In this document: positions 8,804 to 18,537 of the stretch, piece after piece | Numbering within the stretch: the first letter of the stretch is position 1 | Layout of the letters: each line of letters starts with the position of its first letter | Assembly (NCBI RefSeq): GCF_025147465.1 | Contig: NZ_JALXOZ010000006.1 | Coordinates: 1 to 64,000, forward strand | Direction of reading: 5' to 3' | Length of the DNA stretch: 64,000 nt | Source of the DNA: Dermabacter sp. p3-SID358 | GTDB lineage: Bacteria; Actinomycetota; Actinomycetes; Actinomycetales; Dermabacteraceae | The notes under the pieces: model-generated | Databases searched by the model: none | The model's input: only the letters and a program-made list of their open reading frames with translations | Told to the model about the DNA's origin: nothing | Made by a program: the position numbers and the translations under genes

Positions 8804-8809
8804 TATACT
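8804..8809 (+). promoter_or_regulatory. Candidate -10 element for the ABC transporter genes
   Basis: TATACT (5 of 6 to consensus) lies 58 nt before the GTG at 8868, after the hairpin. No good -35 is seen because the hairpin occupies that position. Confidence 0.35.
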
Positions 8810-8867
8810 CGATCTCCGACACCCCTCGGGCCCGGTGGGTCCGTGTCACTCACGGAAGGCAGTGCTC

Positions 8868-10442
8868 GTGAAACTCGAACTGCGAGGCATCACGAAGGTG
8901 TTCGGCTCACTCGTGGCCAATGACCACATCGATCTGGTCATCAACGAGGGCGAGATTCACTCGCTCCTCGGTGAAAACGGCGCGGGCAAGTCCACCCTCA
9001 TGAACGTCCTATACGGGCTGTACCAGCCCGACGGCGGCCAGATTCTCATCGACGATAAACCCGTGCAGTTCTCGGGCCCGGGCGAGGCCATGGCGGCCGG
9101 CATTGGCATGGTGCACCAGCACTTCATGCTCATCCCCGTCTTTACCGTCGCGGAAAACGTTGCTCTCGGCCACGAGCCCACGAAGGGAGCCTTCCTCGAC
9201 CTCGACCAAGCGCGCGCGAAGGTGCGAGAGATCTCCAAGCGCTTCGGCTTCGATATTGATCCGGATGCCAAGGTTGAGGACCTCCCCGTCGGTGCGCAAC
9301 AGCGGGTGGAAATCATCAAGGCTCTTTCGCGCCGCGCAGAGATTCTCGTGCTCGACGAGCCCACCGCGGTGCTCACGCCGCAAGAGACCGACGAGCTCAT
9401 GCAAATCATGCGCCAGCTGAAGAGCGAGGGCACGTCGATTGTGTTCATTACCCACAAGCTTCGAGAGGTCAAAGCCGTTGCCGACCGCATTACGGTTATT
9501 CGCCGTGGCAAGGTCGTAGGCACGGCTGATCCCGGTGCGCCCCAAACCGCTCTCGCGAACCTGATGGTGGGTCGCACCGTTGCCCTCGATTTCGACAAAA
9601 CTCCGCCGAAGGGCGGAAAGGCCGCACTCAAGGTCGATGGTCTCACGGTCACCGATAGCAACGGCCTCAAGCTTTTGAACTCCGTGAGCTTCGACGTGCA
9701 CGAAGGGGAAATCCTCGGCATCGCGGGGGTTCAGGGCAATGGTCAGACCGAGCTGACCGAAGCGCTTCTTGGCCTCCAGCAGCACGTGAGCGGGCACGCG
9801 TATCTGAATGGCACCGACCTCGTTGGGCTCAGCACGAAACGAATCTTGGATGAGGGCGTCGGGTTCGTGCCCGAGGATCGCACCGAAGATGCGCTCATGA
9901 AGTCATTCTCGGTTGCCGAAAACCTCGTGCTTGACCAGCACGACCGAAAGCCTTTCGGCTCGGCTGTGTCTCTCCACCCCGGTAGGATCCGTGAGCACGC
10001 GGAAGGCCAGGTCACGGAGTTCGATATTCGTACCACGGGCATCGACCTGCCCGTCGGTTCCCTTTCGGGCGGCAATCAACAAAAGGTCGTCATGAGTCGC
10101 GCACTCGCTCGGGACCTCTCGCTCTTCATCGCGTCACAGCCCACGCGCGGCGTTGACGTCGGCTCAATCGAGTTCCTCCACAAGCGCATCGTTGTCGAGC
10201 GCGATAAGGGAACACCCGTGATCATCGTCTCGACCGAGCTCGATGAAGTGTGTCAGCTTGCCGACCGCATCGCCGTCATGTACCGCGGTGAGATCCTTGG
10301 CATTGTTCCCGGCGACGAAAGCCGAGAGGTCCTCGGCCTCATGATGGCGGGCTACACCGCGGAGGCGGCGCGAGAGGCAATCGCGCAGGGAACGGGAACA
10401 CTCACCGAGAGCGCCCTCACCAAGGAAGGAGACCTCCCGTGA
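8868..10442 (+). CDS. Nucleoside ABC transporter ATP-binding protein (tandem ATPase)
   Basis: A 524-residue protein with two ABC ATPase domains, as in NupO/RbsA-type importers. The N-terminal half has Walker A GENGAGKST, Walker B EILVLDEPTAVLTP and the short Q-loop sequence MVHQHFMLIPVFTVAENV. The C-terminal half has a degenerate Walker A (GVQGNGQTE), signature LSGGNQQKVVMSRAL and SQPTRGVDVGS where Walker B lies; the Walker B Glu appears replaced (FIASQPT). GTG 8868 follows GGAAGG at good spacing. Its stop overlaps the next start (GTGA). It powers uptake for the BMP lipoprotein. Confidence 0.93.
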   Translation: MKLELRGITKVFGSLVANDHIDLVINEGEIHSLLGENGAGKSTLMNVLYGLYQPDGGQILIDDKPVQFSGPGEAMAAGIGMVHQHFMLIPVFTVAENVALGHEPTKGAFLDLDQARAKVREISKRFGFDIDPDAKVEDLPVGAQQRVEIIKALSRRAEILVLDEPTAVLTPQETDELMQIMRQLKSEGTSIVFITHKLREVKAVADRITVIRRGKVVGTADPGAPQTALANLMVGRTVALDFDKTPPKGGKAALKVDGLTVTDSNGLKLLNSVSFDVHEGEILGIAGVQGNGQTELTEALLGLQQHVSGHAYLNGTDLVGLSTKRILDEGVGFVPEDRTEDALMKSFSVAENLVLDQHDRKPFGSAVSLHPGRIREHAEGQVTEFDIRTTGIDLPVGSLSGGNQQKVVMSRALARDLSLFIASQPTRGVDVGSIEFLHKRIVVERDKGTPVIIVSTELDEVCQLADRIAVMYRGEILGIVPGDESREVLGLMMAGYTAEAAREAIAQGTGTLTESALTKEGDLP

Positions 10443-11770
10443 GCGAGAACGACGCACACACGAACCCCAACCTCGCCCAAAGGATTGGCCGCAGCGAAGT
10501 CTCCGTCGTGATCGGAGCGTTCGTCATCTCGGCGGTTATCGGCAGCATCCTGATTCTCGTAGCGAACGAGGATGTTCGCGATTCGCTCGGATACGTTTTT
10601 GCGCGACCGAGTGACTTTTTCAGCGCGGCATGGGCTGCGATCAGTGGCGCGTACGAGGCGATGTTCCGCGGAGCGATCTTTGACTACAAAGCCCGCACGA
10701 GCACTCTCATGTGGCGGCCTCTCTTCGAGACCCTCACAGTCGCCACGCCTCTCGTCATCGCCGCTTACGGCATGGCGGTTGGCTTCAGGGCCGGCATGTT
10801 CAACATTGGTGGCACCGGTCAGCTGCTCATGGGCGCCGCGATGGCAGGTTATGTCGGCTTCACGTGGACCTTCCTCCCACCCGTCATCCACCTTGTCGTA
10901 GCGCTCGTCGTAGGCGCGCTCGCGGGTGCGGTGTGGGGCGGCATCGCGGGATTTCTCAAGGCGCGATTCGAAGCGAACGAGGTCATTTCGACCATCATGC
11001 TGAACTGGATCGCGGTCTCGCTCCTCGGCTTCCTCCTCACCACCGAGGCTTTCACCGCGGCGAACACCTCGCAGCCCGTTTCGCCCAATGTCGCAGCCAA
11101 CGCGCAGCTTCCCACGCTTCTGACCGGGTACCGCTTGCACGCGGGTATCTTCATCATGCTTCTTGCGGGAGTTTTCATGTGGTGGCTCCTCACACGCAGC
11201 TCGCTCGGTTTCAAGTTCCGCACGGTCGGGGAGAACCCCCGAGCCGCCCAGGTTGCGGGCATCAAGGTGGGCACCACAAGCCTTCTCGTCATGGTGGTCG
11301 CCGGCGCCCTTGTGGGCCTCGCAGGCTCCGTTCACTTGCTTGGCACCGAACATCGCCTCACGAGCGGCATCGCGGGAAGCATCGGCTTCGATGCGATCAC
11401 GGTCGCGCTCCTCGGCCGTTCCGGCCCCATAGGCATCCTCCTTGCCGGCCTCCTCTTCGCAGCCCTTGGCGTGGGAGGCCGCTTCATGGAATCGAGCCAA
11501 GGCGTCCCAATCGACCTCGTGAGCATCGTTCAGGCACTCGTTGTGCTGTTCATCGCCGCGCCTCCGCTCGTGCGCACCCTCACGGGTCTTTCGATACTCG
11601 GGCGCGAGAAAAAGACCGATGCAACATCGGATGGTGAGCGCAAGGAAAAGAGCAAGGATTCCGACGCCACCTCGGCAAACGTCGGAACCCCAAAGACCCC
11701 CGCCGCAGCCGGCAGCCACCGGGCGGATGCCCCCGCAGACGGCGCAACCGACGCTTCGAAGGAGGCATGA
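10439..11770 (+). CDS. Nucleoside ABC transporter permease 1
   Basis: A 443-residue inner-membrane permease of the BPD_transp_2/YufP type. Many hydrophobic helices start at about residue 25; the family motif FRAGMFNIGGTGQLLMGA lies near 120. The last about 55 residues are hydrophilic and rich in Lys, Asp, Ala and Thr, an unusual cytoplasmic tail. The GTG overlaps the ATPase stop by four bases and the next permease starts 2 nt after its stop, so expression is coupled. Paired with the next gene it forms the membrane channel. Confidence 0.92.
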   Translation: MSENDAHTNPNLAQRIGRSEVSVVIGAFVISAVIGSILILVANEDVRDSLGYVFARPSDFFSAAWAAISGAYEAMFRGAIFDYKARTSTLMWRPLFETLTVATPLVIAAYGMAVGFRAGMFNIGGTGQLLMGAAMAGYVGFTWTFLPPVIHLVVALVVGALAGAVWGGIAGFLKARFEANEVISTIMLNWIAVSLLGFLLTTEAFTAANTSQPVSPNVAANAQLPTLLTGYRLHAGIFIMLLAGVFMWWLLTRSSLGFKFRTVGENPRAAQVAGIKVGTTSLLVMVVAGALVGLAGSVHLLGTEHRLTSGIAGSIGFDAITVALLGRSGPIGILLAGLLFAALGVGGRFMESSQGVPIDLVSIVQALVVLFIAAPPLVRTLTGLSILGREKKTDATSDGERKEKSKDSDATSANVGTPKTPAAAGSHRADAPADGATDASKEA

Positions 11771-11771
11771 G

Positions 11772-13121
11772 ATGAGCGTTCAAGATCCTCGCGCGCTTCC
11801 CACCGATGACGTAGTCGTTCTCGATGCAGTCAAGGGACGCCTTCCGAACTGGTGGCACATGCCGGTCGCCCTGAGCGTCTTCGCGCTCATCGCTCTCGCG
11901 GGATTCTGGCTCGGAGCTGTTCCGGGTCACGATTCGAGCTTTACGATCGCTCGCGAATCCATGTTCACCGAGATGGGGGTCCCGCAGCGGATTGCCCTTC
12001 CGGCGCAGGCGACTTCACTTGTGCTTGGTCTCCTCCTCGTAGTTCTCGCGGCCCTCACCTGGGTGGTACAGGCAAAAAACATGGCGTGGCCGCGCGGAAC
12101 CAAGGCTCTCGTGCAGATCCTGTTTGGCGTTCTGTGGGCATTCGACTTCCTCGTGTGGGCGGTCGCTGGCCAGGCACTCGACCTCGGCTATCTTCTCCAG
12201 GCCACACTCGCTCTCGCGGTCCCTCTCGTCTTCGGCGCATTGTCCGGTGTGCTTTCCGAGCGCGCTGGTGTCGTGAACATCGCCATTGAGGGGCAACTGT
12301 TGCTGGGCGCGTTCGGCGCGGCACTTGTGGGATCGATGACGGGCAGCCCGTGGATCGGTATGCTCGCGGCCCCGATTGTCGCTCTCCTCATCGGCGCCCT
12401 GCTCGCGCTCTTCGCCGTGGGGTACCACGTGCAGCAAATCATCGTGGGCGTTGTGCTCAACGTTCTCGCGATCGGCCTTACGGGCTTCCTCTTCGGCACT
12501 CTCATGAAGCAGGATCCCGAGCACTTCAACACTCCCATGCGGCTCCCGAACCTTCGCGTGCCCGTGCTTTCCGATATCCCCGTGATCGGCCCCGCTCTGT
12601 TCGACCAGAACATCCTCGTGTACCTCATGTGGGTCATCGTTGCCGCACTCACGACTGCGCTCTTCTGGACGCGCTGGGGTCTTCGTGTGCGCGCCGTGGG
12701 CGAGCACCCGCTCGCCGCTGACACGGTGGGCATCAACGTTGCGCGCACCCGCTGGAGCAACGTGCTCCTTGGCTCTGCAGTGGCCGGCCTCGGCGGTGCG
12801 ACCCTCACAGTCGGCACAAACGTGGCGTTCGCGAAGGAAATGAGCGCGGGTAAGGGCTATATCGCGCTTGCGGCGATGATCCTCGGCCGCTACCACCCCG
12901 TGGGCGCGATGTGCGCGGCGCTCTTTTTTGCGTTCGCGACCGCGCTCCAGCAGAACCTCGGCATCCTCTCGAGTTCGCTCCCGCCGGATCTCCATAAGGC
13001 CACCGTGCCCTCGGAATTCCTCGCGATGCTCCCGTACGTTGTGACGCTGTTCGCCGTCGCGGGCTTCGTGGGCCGCGTGCGAGTTCCCGCGGCTGATGGC
13101 GAGCCCTACATCAAACAGTAA
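11772..13121 (+). CDS. Nucleoside ABC transporter permease 2
   Basis: A 449-residue permease paired with the preceding one (YufQ-like), with the signature LSERAGVVNIAIEGQLLLGA and a series of hydrophobic helices. ATG 11772 is preceded by GGAGGCATGAG and follows the previous stop after one base. The N-terminal about 30 residues are hydrophilic; the region up to about 150 adds extra helices before the conserved core. It belongs to the BMP-ATPase-permease-permease nucleoside importer. Confidence 0.92.
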   Translation: MSVQDPRALPTDDVVVLDAVKGRLPNWWHMPVALSVFALIALAGFWLGAVPGHDSSFTIARESMFTEMGVPQRIALPAQATSLVLGLLLVVLAALTWVVQAKNMAWPRGTKALVQILFGVLWAFDFLVWAVAGQALDLGYLLQATLALAVPLVFGALSGVLSERAGVVNIAIEGQLLLGAFGAALVGSMTGSPWIGMLAAPIVALLIGALLALFAVGYHVQQIIVGVVLNVLAIGLTGFLFGTLMKQDPEHFNTPMRLPNLRVPVLSDIPVIGPALFDQNILVYLMWVIVAALTTALFWTRWGLRVRAVGEHPLAADTVGINVARTRWSNVLLGSAVAGLGGATLTVGTNVAFAKEMSAGKGYIALAAMILGRYHPVGAMCAALFFAFATALQQNLGILSSSLPPDLHKATVPSEFLAMLPYVVTLFAVAGFVGRVRVPAADGEPYIKQ

Positions 13122-13135
13122 AAGGTGCATTGACG

Positions 13136-13537
13136 ATGGTGGATTTTGAGCCTCTACTCCGGGAGGCGCGTGAGGTCGCGGCCCGCGCCTACGTGCCGTA
13201 TTCCCGCTACCCCGTGGGCGCCGCGGGGCTTGTGGATGACGGCCGCATCGTGCGCGGCTGTAACGTCGAGAATGCGGGCTACGGCGTGACGCTGTGTGCC
13301 GAATGCGGCATGATTTCCGAACTTGTCGCGACCGGCGGCGGAAAAATCCGCGCGTTCGTGTGCGTGAATCGACTCGGCGAAGTCATCATGCCGTGCGGGC
13401 GCTGCCGCCAGCTGCTCGCAGAGCACGCGGCAGCCGACTTCACGATCCTCACGCCGAAGGGGGAGGCAAGCCTCGAGGGCATGCTCCCTCAATCTTTTGG
13501 GTCCGCCGACCTCGACGCCGCCGCACCACAAGCCTAG
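13136..13537 (+). CDS. cdd: Cytidine deaminase
   Basis: A 133-residue zinc enzyme deaminating cytidine and deoxycytidine to uridine forms. Zinc and catalytic residues are visible: CAEC (Cys54, Glu56) and PCGRC (Cys87, Cys90), as in short tetrameric CDAs. ATG 13136 has AAAGG at 13121-13125; the TTG at 13130 is too near that site. It lies 14 nt after the permease gene and 37 nt before deoA, completing a nucleoside import and pyrimidine salvage operon. Confidence 0.95.
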   Translation: MVDFEPLLREAREVAARAYVPYSRYPVGAAGLVDDGRIVRGCNVENAGYGVTLCAECGMISELVATGGGKIRAFVCVNRLGEVIMPCGRCRQLLAEHAAADFTILTPKGEASLEGMLPQSFGSADLDAAAPQA

Positions 13538-13574
13538 GCGGCCGTTCGCCCTCACCTTCTCGAAAGGACTGACC

Positions 13575-14861
13575 ATGGCCGAAGAATTCGACGCCGTTGA
13601 CGTGATCCACGCAAAGCGCGATAAGCGTGAGCTCACCCCCGAACAAATTGCCTGGACGATCGATGCGTATACGCGCGGTGTTATTGCTGAAGAGCAGATG
13701 AGTGCTCTCGCAATGGCGATCTTCCTCAACGGCATGAACCGCGACGAGATCGCCCTGTGGACGAAAGCAATGATCGCCTCGGGCGAGCGCATGAGCTTCG
13801 ATTCGCTTTCGAAAACGACGACCGACAAGCACTCGACCGGCGGTGTGGGCGACAAGATCACGCTCCCGCTCGCGCCACTCGTCGCGTCGTTTGGCGTCGC
13901 CGTCCCGCAGCTAAGCGGCCGAGGCCTCGGTCACACGGGTGGAACCCTCGACAAACTCGAATCGATTCCCGGCTGGCGTGCGAATCTCACGAATGACGAG
14001 ATGATGCGGCAGCTCGAGAACGTTGGCGCTGTCGTGTGCGCGGCGGGCAGCGGGCTCGCCCCGGCCGACAAGAAGCTTTACGCACTGCGCGATGTCACTG
14101 GGACCGTGAACTGCATTCCGCTCATCGCAAGCTCGATTATGAGCAAGAAGATCGCCGAAGGTACGGCGTCCCTCGTGCTTGATGTCAAGACCGGCGCGGG
14201 TGCGTTCATGGAAGATGAGCAGATGGCGCGCGAGCTTGCGCGAACGATGGTCGACCTCGGCACGGACGCGGGAGTGAACACGGTCGCTTTGCTCACCGAT
14301 ATGTCCGTTCCACTCGGGCGCGCCGTGGGTAACGCAATCGAAGTCGAAGAGAGCGTCGAGGTCCTCGCTGGTGGCGGGCCAGCCGACGTTGTCGAGCTCA
14401 CCATCGCACTCGCGACCGAGATGCTCGCCGCCGCGGGGATCAAGGATGTGGACGTCGACGCGGCGCTCAAAGATGGCCGCGCGATGGATACGTGGAAGGC
14501 CATGATCCGCGCGCAAGGCGGAGATCCGGAGGCCGCACTTCCGGTCGCGAGGCACAGTCACGATATCGTTGCCGATTCCGACGGTTGTGTGACGGGCCTC
14601 GATGCCATGAAGGTCGGCGTTGCCGGCTGGCGTCTCGGCGCGGGACGCTCGAGGCCGGGCGAGGCCGTGCAGTTCGGCGCGGGCGTGCGCCTCCACAAGA
14701 CCGTCGGAGACCGAGTGGCGAAGGGCGAGGTTCTCGCGACGCTGCTTACCGACACCGAGGATCGCTTTGCTCGCTCCCTCGAGGCGATCGACGGCGCCTG
14801 GAGCATCGAGAACATTGAGGAGTTTGAGCGCGGCTCACTCGTGCTCGACCGCATCGCATAA
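13575..14861 (+). CDS. deoA: Thymidine / pyrimidine-nucleoside phosphorylase
   Basis: A 428-residue phosphorylase splitting thymidine (and possibly uridine) with phosphate into base and (deoxy)ribose-1-phosphate. Motifs: KHSTGGVGDKITLPLAPLV (phosphate site), SGRGLGHTGGTLDKLESI (family signature) and SSIMSKKIAEG (base-binding region). The ATG follows GAAAGGACTGACC. It acts with cdd, deoC and the phosphopentomutase-like gene to turn imported nucleosides into central metabolites. Confidence 0.95.
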   Translation: MAEEFDAVDVIHAKRDKRELTPEQIAWTIDAYTRGVIAEEQMSALAMAIFLNGMNRDEIALWTKAMIASGERMSFDSLSKTTTDKHSTGGVGDKITLPLAPLVASFGVAVPQLSGRGLGHTGGTLDKLESIPGWRANLTNDEMMRQLENVGAVVCAAGSGLAPADKKLYALRDVTGTVNCIPLIASSIMSKKIAEGTASLVLDVKTGAGAFMEDEQMARELARTMVDLGTDAGVNTVALLTDMSVPLGRAVGNAIEVEESVEVLAGGGPADVVELTIALATEMLAAAGIKDVDVDAALKDGRAMDTWKAMIRAQGGDPEAALPVARHSHDIVADSDGCVTGLDAMKVGVAGWRLGAGRSRPGEAVQFGAGVRLHKTVGDRVAKGEVLATLLTDTEDRFARSLEAIDGAWSIENIEEFERGSLVLDRIA

Positions 14862-14914
14862 CTGGAGGTACGTGGCCGGTGTGCCTTTGCAGCGCGGACG
14901 GCCGTCGTTTCCTC

Positions 14915-16048
14915 TCAGTTTTTGGCGCCGAGCCTTGCGCGTAGGCGGGGAAGGACCTCGTCGCGAAAGAGCGGTGCAAGCACGTGCGCATCCACAACCT
15001 GGTTCAGGTCAAGAGGAAACCAGCGGACCTCCGCGATTTCCGCGTGCGGAGTAAACTCCTCCGGGCTCGCAACTTCGGGCGCGAGGTACACATCGGAGAT
15101 CAGGAGCGTGCCCGGCTCGTTCGCCGCGGCCGTGCGAAAATGGCCGAGATGCTCGAGTTTTTCCGAATCGAGACGCACGTTGAGCTCCTCGCGAATCTCC
15201 CTCGTCGCACATTCGAGCGGGGCCTCGCCCACCTCGGGCTTGCCGCCCGGCTGCATAAACTTTTCGGTCCCGCGTTTACGGACGCCGAGGACGCGCCACT
15301 CGCCTTCGGTCCCGCAGTAAAAGCACACGGCCGAGACCGTGATGGTTGGCCCAGCTTCGCGAGAGCTGTGAGGGCCGACGGATGCCGAGCGAGCGTCGGC
15401 CTCCCAGAGGCACTCCAGACCGCTCACACGGGAGAGAGCGTGCCGAAGTCCCAGCCTGCGCATGCCTGCGCGTGCCCAGGCGTCGATATCTCGCCCCTGG
15501 GTTCGTGCGAGCGAAAGGCCGCGACGCACGAGAGTGGGAATGGGCTTTCGAGCCTGACGCACGTCGCGAACGAAACGCAAAACGAACACGAGCGCAGCGG
15601 GGCGGTCGAGAACGATCGCATCGGCGAGGAGTCCCCGCTCCGCAAGGGCGGTGACGAGTTCGGAAGCGAAGATGCCTTCGGCGATGATGAGCGGTGAATG
15701 CTCGGCACTGAAGATCCGTGTGCCGGTACGGCGCGACTGCGAAATGGAGTAGATGGGAATCTCGACAGCGCCTTCGTTGCACAGCGTCTCGAGCGCGGCG
15801 AGGGCTTCCTCGGCGCGCCACGAGGCGGGGTCGTCCCAGTCCACGATCCCAAAAGCGCGGGGGAGCCCATCTTCGTCATAGTCGCGATAAAAATCGTCGA
15901 GGTTGAGCACGGGCAGGTGAGAGCGCTCCGCCAGGCGTCCCTTGCCGCTTCCCGAGGGGCCCGAAAGAAGAACGATGCGCCGCTGGGGCGCGGAACGGTC
16001 CGGGTGGGGAGCGTCGTGCAGATCCGAGGTGCAGGGGCGTTGACTCAC
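14915..16048 (-). CDS. Uridine kinase-like / NUDIX hydrolase fusion
   Basis: A 377-residue two-domain protein. Residues about 22-215 are a P-loop uridine-kinase-like domain with Walker A GPSGSGKG (30-37), [20 protein letters not shown] and [10 protein letters not shown]. Residues about 235-377 are a NUDIX domain with [17 protein letters not shown] and REELN (box 269-291); the conserved Gly near the end of the NUDIX box is Asn290. It is opposite in strand to the flanking deo genes and divergent from deoC. A reasonable idea is nucleoside phosphorylation plus removal of a nucleotide derivative, but substrates are unknown. Confidence 0.8.
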   Translation of the reverse strand: MSQRPCTSDLHDAPHPDRSAPQRRIVLLSGPSGSGKGRLAERSHLPVLNLDDFYRDYDEDGLPRAFGIVDWDDPASWRAEEALAALETLCNEGAVEIPIYSISQSRRTGTRIFSAEHSPLIIAEGIFASELVTALAERGLLADAIVLDRPAALVFVLRFVRDVRQARKPIPTLVRRGLSLARTQGRDIDAWARAGMRRLGLRHALSRVSGLECLWEADARSASVGPHSSREAGPTITVSAVCFYCGTEGEWRVLGVRKRGTEKFMQPGGKPEVGEAPLECATREIREELNVRLDSEKLEHLGHFRTAAANEPGTLLISDVYLAPEVASPEEFTPHAEIAEVRWFPLDLNQVVDAHVLAPLFRDEVLPRLRARLGAKN

Positions 16049-16113
16049 GGAACCTCATTCTATGCCCTGGCGCTTTTGAGAGATATCGCTCTGGCGCGTG
16101 GGAGAATGAACGC

Positions 16114-16794
16114 ATGACTACTCACAGTGAAAAAACCCCTCTTTCGTACAACGAGCTGGCCGGCATGATCGACCACACCCTCCTCAAGCCCGAATCGACT
16201 CCAGCAGATGCCGCAGCGCTCGCGCGCGAGGCAGAAGAGCTCGGCACATACTCGATCTGCGTTTCGCCGTCGATGCTCCCCCTCGACACGAGCGTGCACG
16301 TCGCAACTGTGTGCGCCTTCCCCTCCGGTCAGGTTGCCCCCGAGGTGAAGGCCTTTGAAGCCGCGGACTCTGTCAAGAAGGGCGCCGAAGAGATCGACAT
16401 GGTCATCAATATCGGTCGCGCGTTCGCGGGTGATAGCGACTTCACCGAGCGGGAGATCCGCGCCGTGCGCGAGGCTGCGCCGAAGCCCGTCGTCCTCAAG
16501 GTCATCATCGAATCAGCGGCGCTTAGCGATGAGCAGATCGTCGCGTCGTGCGAAGCCGCGAAGCGTGCGGGTGCCGACTTTGTGAAGACCTCGACCGGCT
16601 TCCATCCCGCGGGCGGCGCGTCTGCTCACGCCGTGAAGCTCATGCGCGAAACAGTCGGAGAGGACCTTGGCGTCAAGGCCTCAGGCGGAATCCGCACACT
16701 CGAAGCGGCAGAAGAGATGATCGCCGCGGGCGCCTCGAGGCTTGGCCTGTCGGGTTCCGCAGCGATCCTTGGTGAGCTTGAGGCTCGCGCCTAA
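16114..16794 (+). CDS. deoC: Deoxyribose-phosphate aldolase
   Basis: A 226-residue class I aldolase cleaving 2-deoxyribose-5-phosphate to acetaldehyde and glyceraldehyde-3-phosphate. Schiff-base Lys158 sits in [16 protein letters not shown]; the second Lys129 is in [10 protein letters not shown] and the acid Asp95 in [12 protein letters not shown] 16114 follows GGGAGAATGAACGC. It is divergent from the kinase/NUDIX gene over 65 bp and ends 3 nt from the convergent mutase gene. It takes the product of the phosphorylases and mutase into glycolysis. Confidence 0.95.
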   Translation: MTTHSEKTPLSYNELAGMIDHTLLKPESTPADAAALAREAEELGTYSICVSPSMLPLDTSVHVATVCAFPSGQVAPEVKAFEAADSVKKGAEEIDMVINIGRAFAGDSDFTEREIRAVREAAPKPVVLKVIIESAALSDEQIVASCEAAKRAGADFVKTSTGFHPAGGASAHAVKLMRETVGEDLGVKASGGIRTLEAAEEMIAAGASRLGLSGSAAILGELEARA

Positions 16795-16797
16795 GCG

Positions 16798-18537
16798 TTA
16801 GGAGCCGAGGAGCTCACTGAGTTCCTTCTTCATGCGTTCGAGCTTCTCGGTCGCATGCTCGCGTGCGGCCGAGAGGTCGTTAAAGTCCGCATTTTCCTCG
16901 ACTTCGGTGACAACCTCGAGGTAGGCCTTGAGCTTCGGTTCGGTTCCGGAAGGGCGCACGATCACGCGTGAGTCGTCCGCGGCAAGCAGGAGCATGCCGT
17001 TCGTTGGCGGAAGGCCGGTTGTTTCGACGGTCCCTTCGGCAAGATCGCGTACTTCGACTACCGAGGAACCGGCGAGGGTTTTCGGTGGGGTGGTGCGAAG
17101 CGTATGCATCATCTCGCCGATGAGGTCGAGGTTACTGACGCGGATCGAGAGCTGCGAGGTGAGGTAGAGCCCGATCTCGCGCGCGAGCTCGTCGAGAAGC
17201 TCCGTGAGGGTCGAACCGTTCGCCTTCGTGAGGGCGGCAAGCTCGGCAATCGCGAGGGCCGCGGACATGCCGTCCTTGTCCTTCACAACCTCGGGCAGTA
17301 CGCAGTAGCCGATGGCCTCCTCGTAGCCGAATACGATGTTCTCGGCGCGGGCGATCCACTTGAATCCTGTGAGGGTCTGCGTGCTCTCATAGCCGCGCGC
17401 CGCGGCGAGCGCCCCGAGGGAGCGGGAGCTCACGATCGAATTGGCGAATGTGCCGTGCTTGGGGCGGTGGGTGGCCACATACGTCGCGAGGAGAAGCCCG
17501 AGTTCATCGCCATGAAGCATGCGCCATGCCTCGCGGCGAGGATCGTAGATGGCCGCGGCGCAGCGATCGGCATCAGGGTCGTTCGCGATCACGAGATCCG
17601 CCTCGACCTGCTCGGCGAGTTTCGCGGCGAGGTCGATCGCGCCCCTTTCCTCAGGATTCGGGAAGGGGACCGTGGGGAAGTCGGGATCGGGCTCTTGCTG
17701 TTCCTTTACGGAGTGGAGATCGGTGAAGCCAGCCCGCTCGAAAGCAGCCAGCATCGTCGCGCTCCCCACGCCGTGCATGGCGGTGTGCACGATGCGGAGA
17801 TTCGCGCGATCCGAGCGCGTCGCGTTCGTATCGGAGGCACTATCTCTTTCGAGAATGGGGAGGATCGCCTCGATGTACTCGTCAACGAAGGACTCCGGCA
17901 TCATCTCCCAGCCACCCTCGGCACGAGGAATCTCGCGTACCGCGCCAACGGAGGCGATCTTCGCTGCGATGTCTGCATCCGCGGGGGGCACGATCTGCAC
18001 GCCGTTACCATCCGCGCCCGCCGCGCGGCCGCCAAGGTACACCTTGTAGCCGTTGTCGCGGGCGGGGTTGTGCGAAGCCGTGACCATGATGCCGCAATCG
18101 GCGCTCTTCGCTCGTACCGCGTGGGCGAGTACGGGGGTCGGCCAGTGATGTGGCATGAGGATCACGTGGTGACCCGCGGCCCTGAGGATTGCTGCGCTCG
18201 TCGTCGCAAACGTGCGGGAGTTATAGCGCGCGTCGTAGCCGATCACCACTCGCGCCTCACCAACGACGTCGCGCAAATACGAGCCGATGCCCGCGGCCGC
18301 CCGGGAGACGACCGCGACGTTCATACGATTCGGGCCGGGACCCATCGCGCCACGAAGTCCCGCGGTTCCAAATTGGAGCGTGCCGGCAAAGGCGCTTTCA
18401 AGCTCGGCTACCTCGGCATCGTCGCCAGCTTCCGCGGCCTTGATGCGGCTCAAAAGTTCTTGGCGCGTGGCCTGATCGGGATCGTCCTCTACCCATGCAC
18501 GGGCACGGTCTGCAAGCTCCGGCTTGAGAGTGCTCAT
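16798..18537 (-). CDS. Phosphohexose/phosphopentose mutase (PmmB/PGM2-like)
   Basis: A 579-residue alpha-D-phosphohexomutase superfamily protein. Motifs: GTAGLRGAMGPGPNRMN, phosphoserine loop TASHNPARDNGYK, metal-binding NDPDADRCAAA, sugar loop YEEAIGYCV and phosphate-binding RPSGTEPKLKAYLE. The length and GTAGLRGxxGPG motif place it with PmmB/PGM2-type enzymes, which can act as phosphopentomutases. It overlaps the stop-start of the purine nucleoside phosphorylase gene, so interconversion of (deoxy)ribose-1- and -5-phosphate is the likely role. Phosphoglucomutase or phosphomannomutase activity is also possible. Confidence 0.88.
   Translation of the reverse strand: MSTLKPELADRARAWVEDDPDQATRQELLSRIKAAEAGDDAEVAELESAFAGTLQFGTAGLRGAMGPGPNRMNVAVVSRAAAGIGSYLRDVVGEARVVIGYDARYNSRTFATTSAAILRAAGHHVILMPHHWPTPVLAHAVRAKSADCGIMVTASHNPARDNGYKVYLGGRAAGADGNGVQIVPPADADIAAKIASVGAVREIPRAEGGWEMMPESFVDEYIEAILPILERDSASDTNATRSDRANLRIVHTAMHGVGSATMLAAFERAGFTDLHSVKEQQEPDPDFPTVPFPNPEERGAIDLAAKLAEQVEADLVIANDPDADRCAAAIYDPRREAWRMLHGDELGLLLATYVATHRPKHGTFANSIVSSRSLGALAAARGYESTQTLTGFKWIARAENIVFGYEEAIGYCVLPEVVKDKDGMSAALAIAELAALTKANGSTLTELLDELAREIGLYLTSQLSIRVSNLDLIGEMMHTLRTTPPKTLAGSSVVEVRDLAEGTVETTGLPPTNGMLLLAADDSRVIVRPSGTEPKLKAYLEVVTEVEENADFNDLSAAREHATEKLERMKKELSELLGS

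Noticed and set aside
10352..11719. Long minus-strand frame over permease 1, and another over permease 2 (12015-13130)
   Set aside because: Composition is charged, Arg/His-rich and matches no family; the plus-strand permeases are clear.
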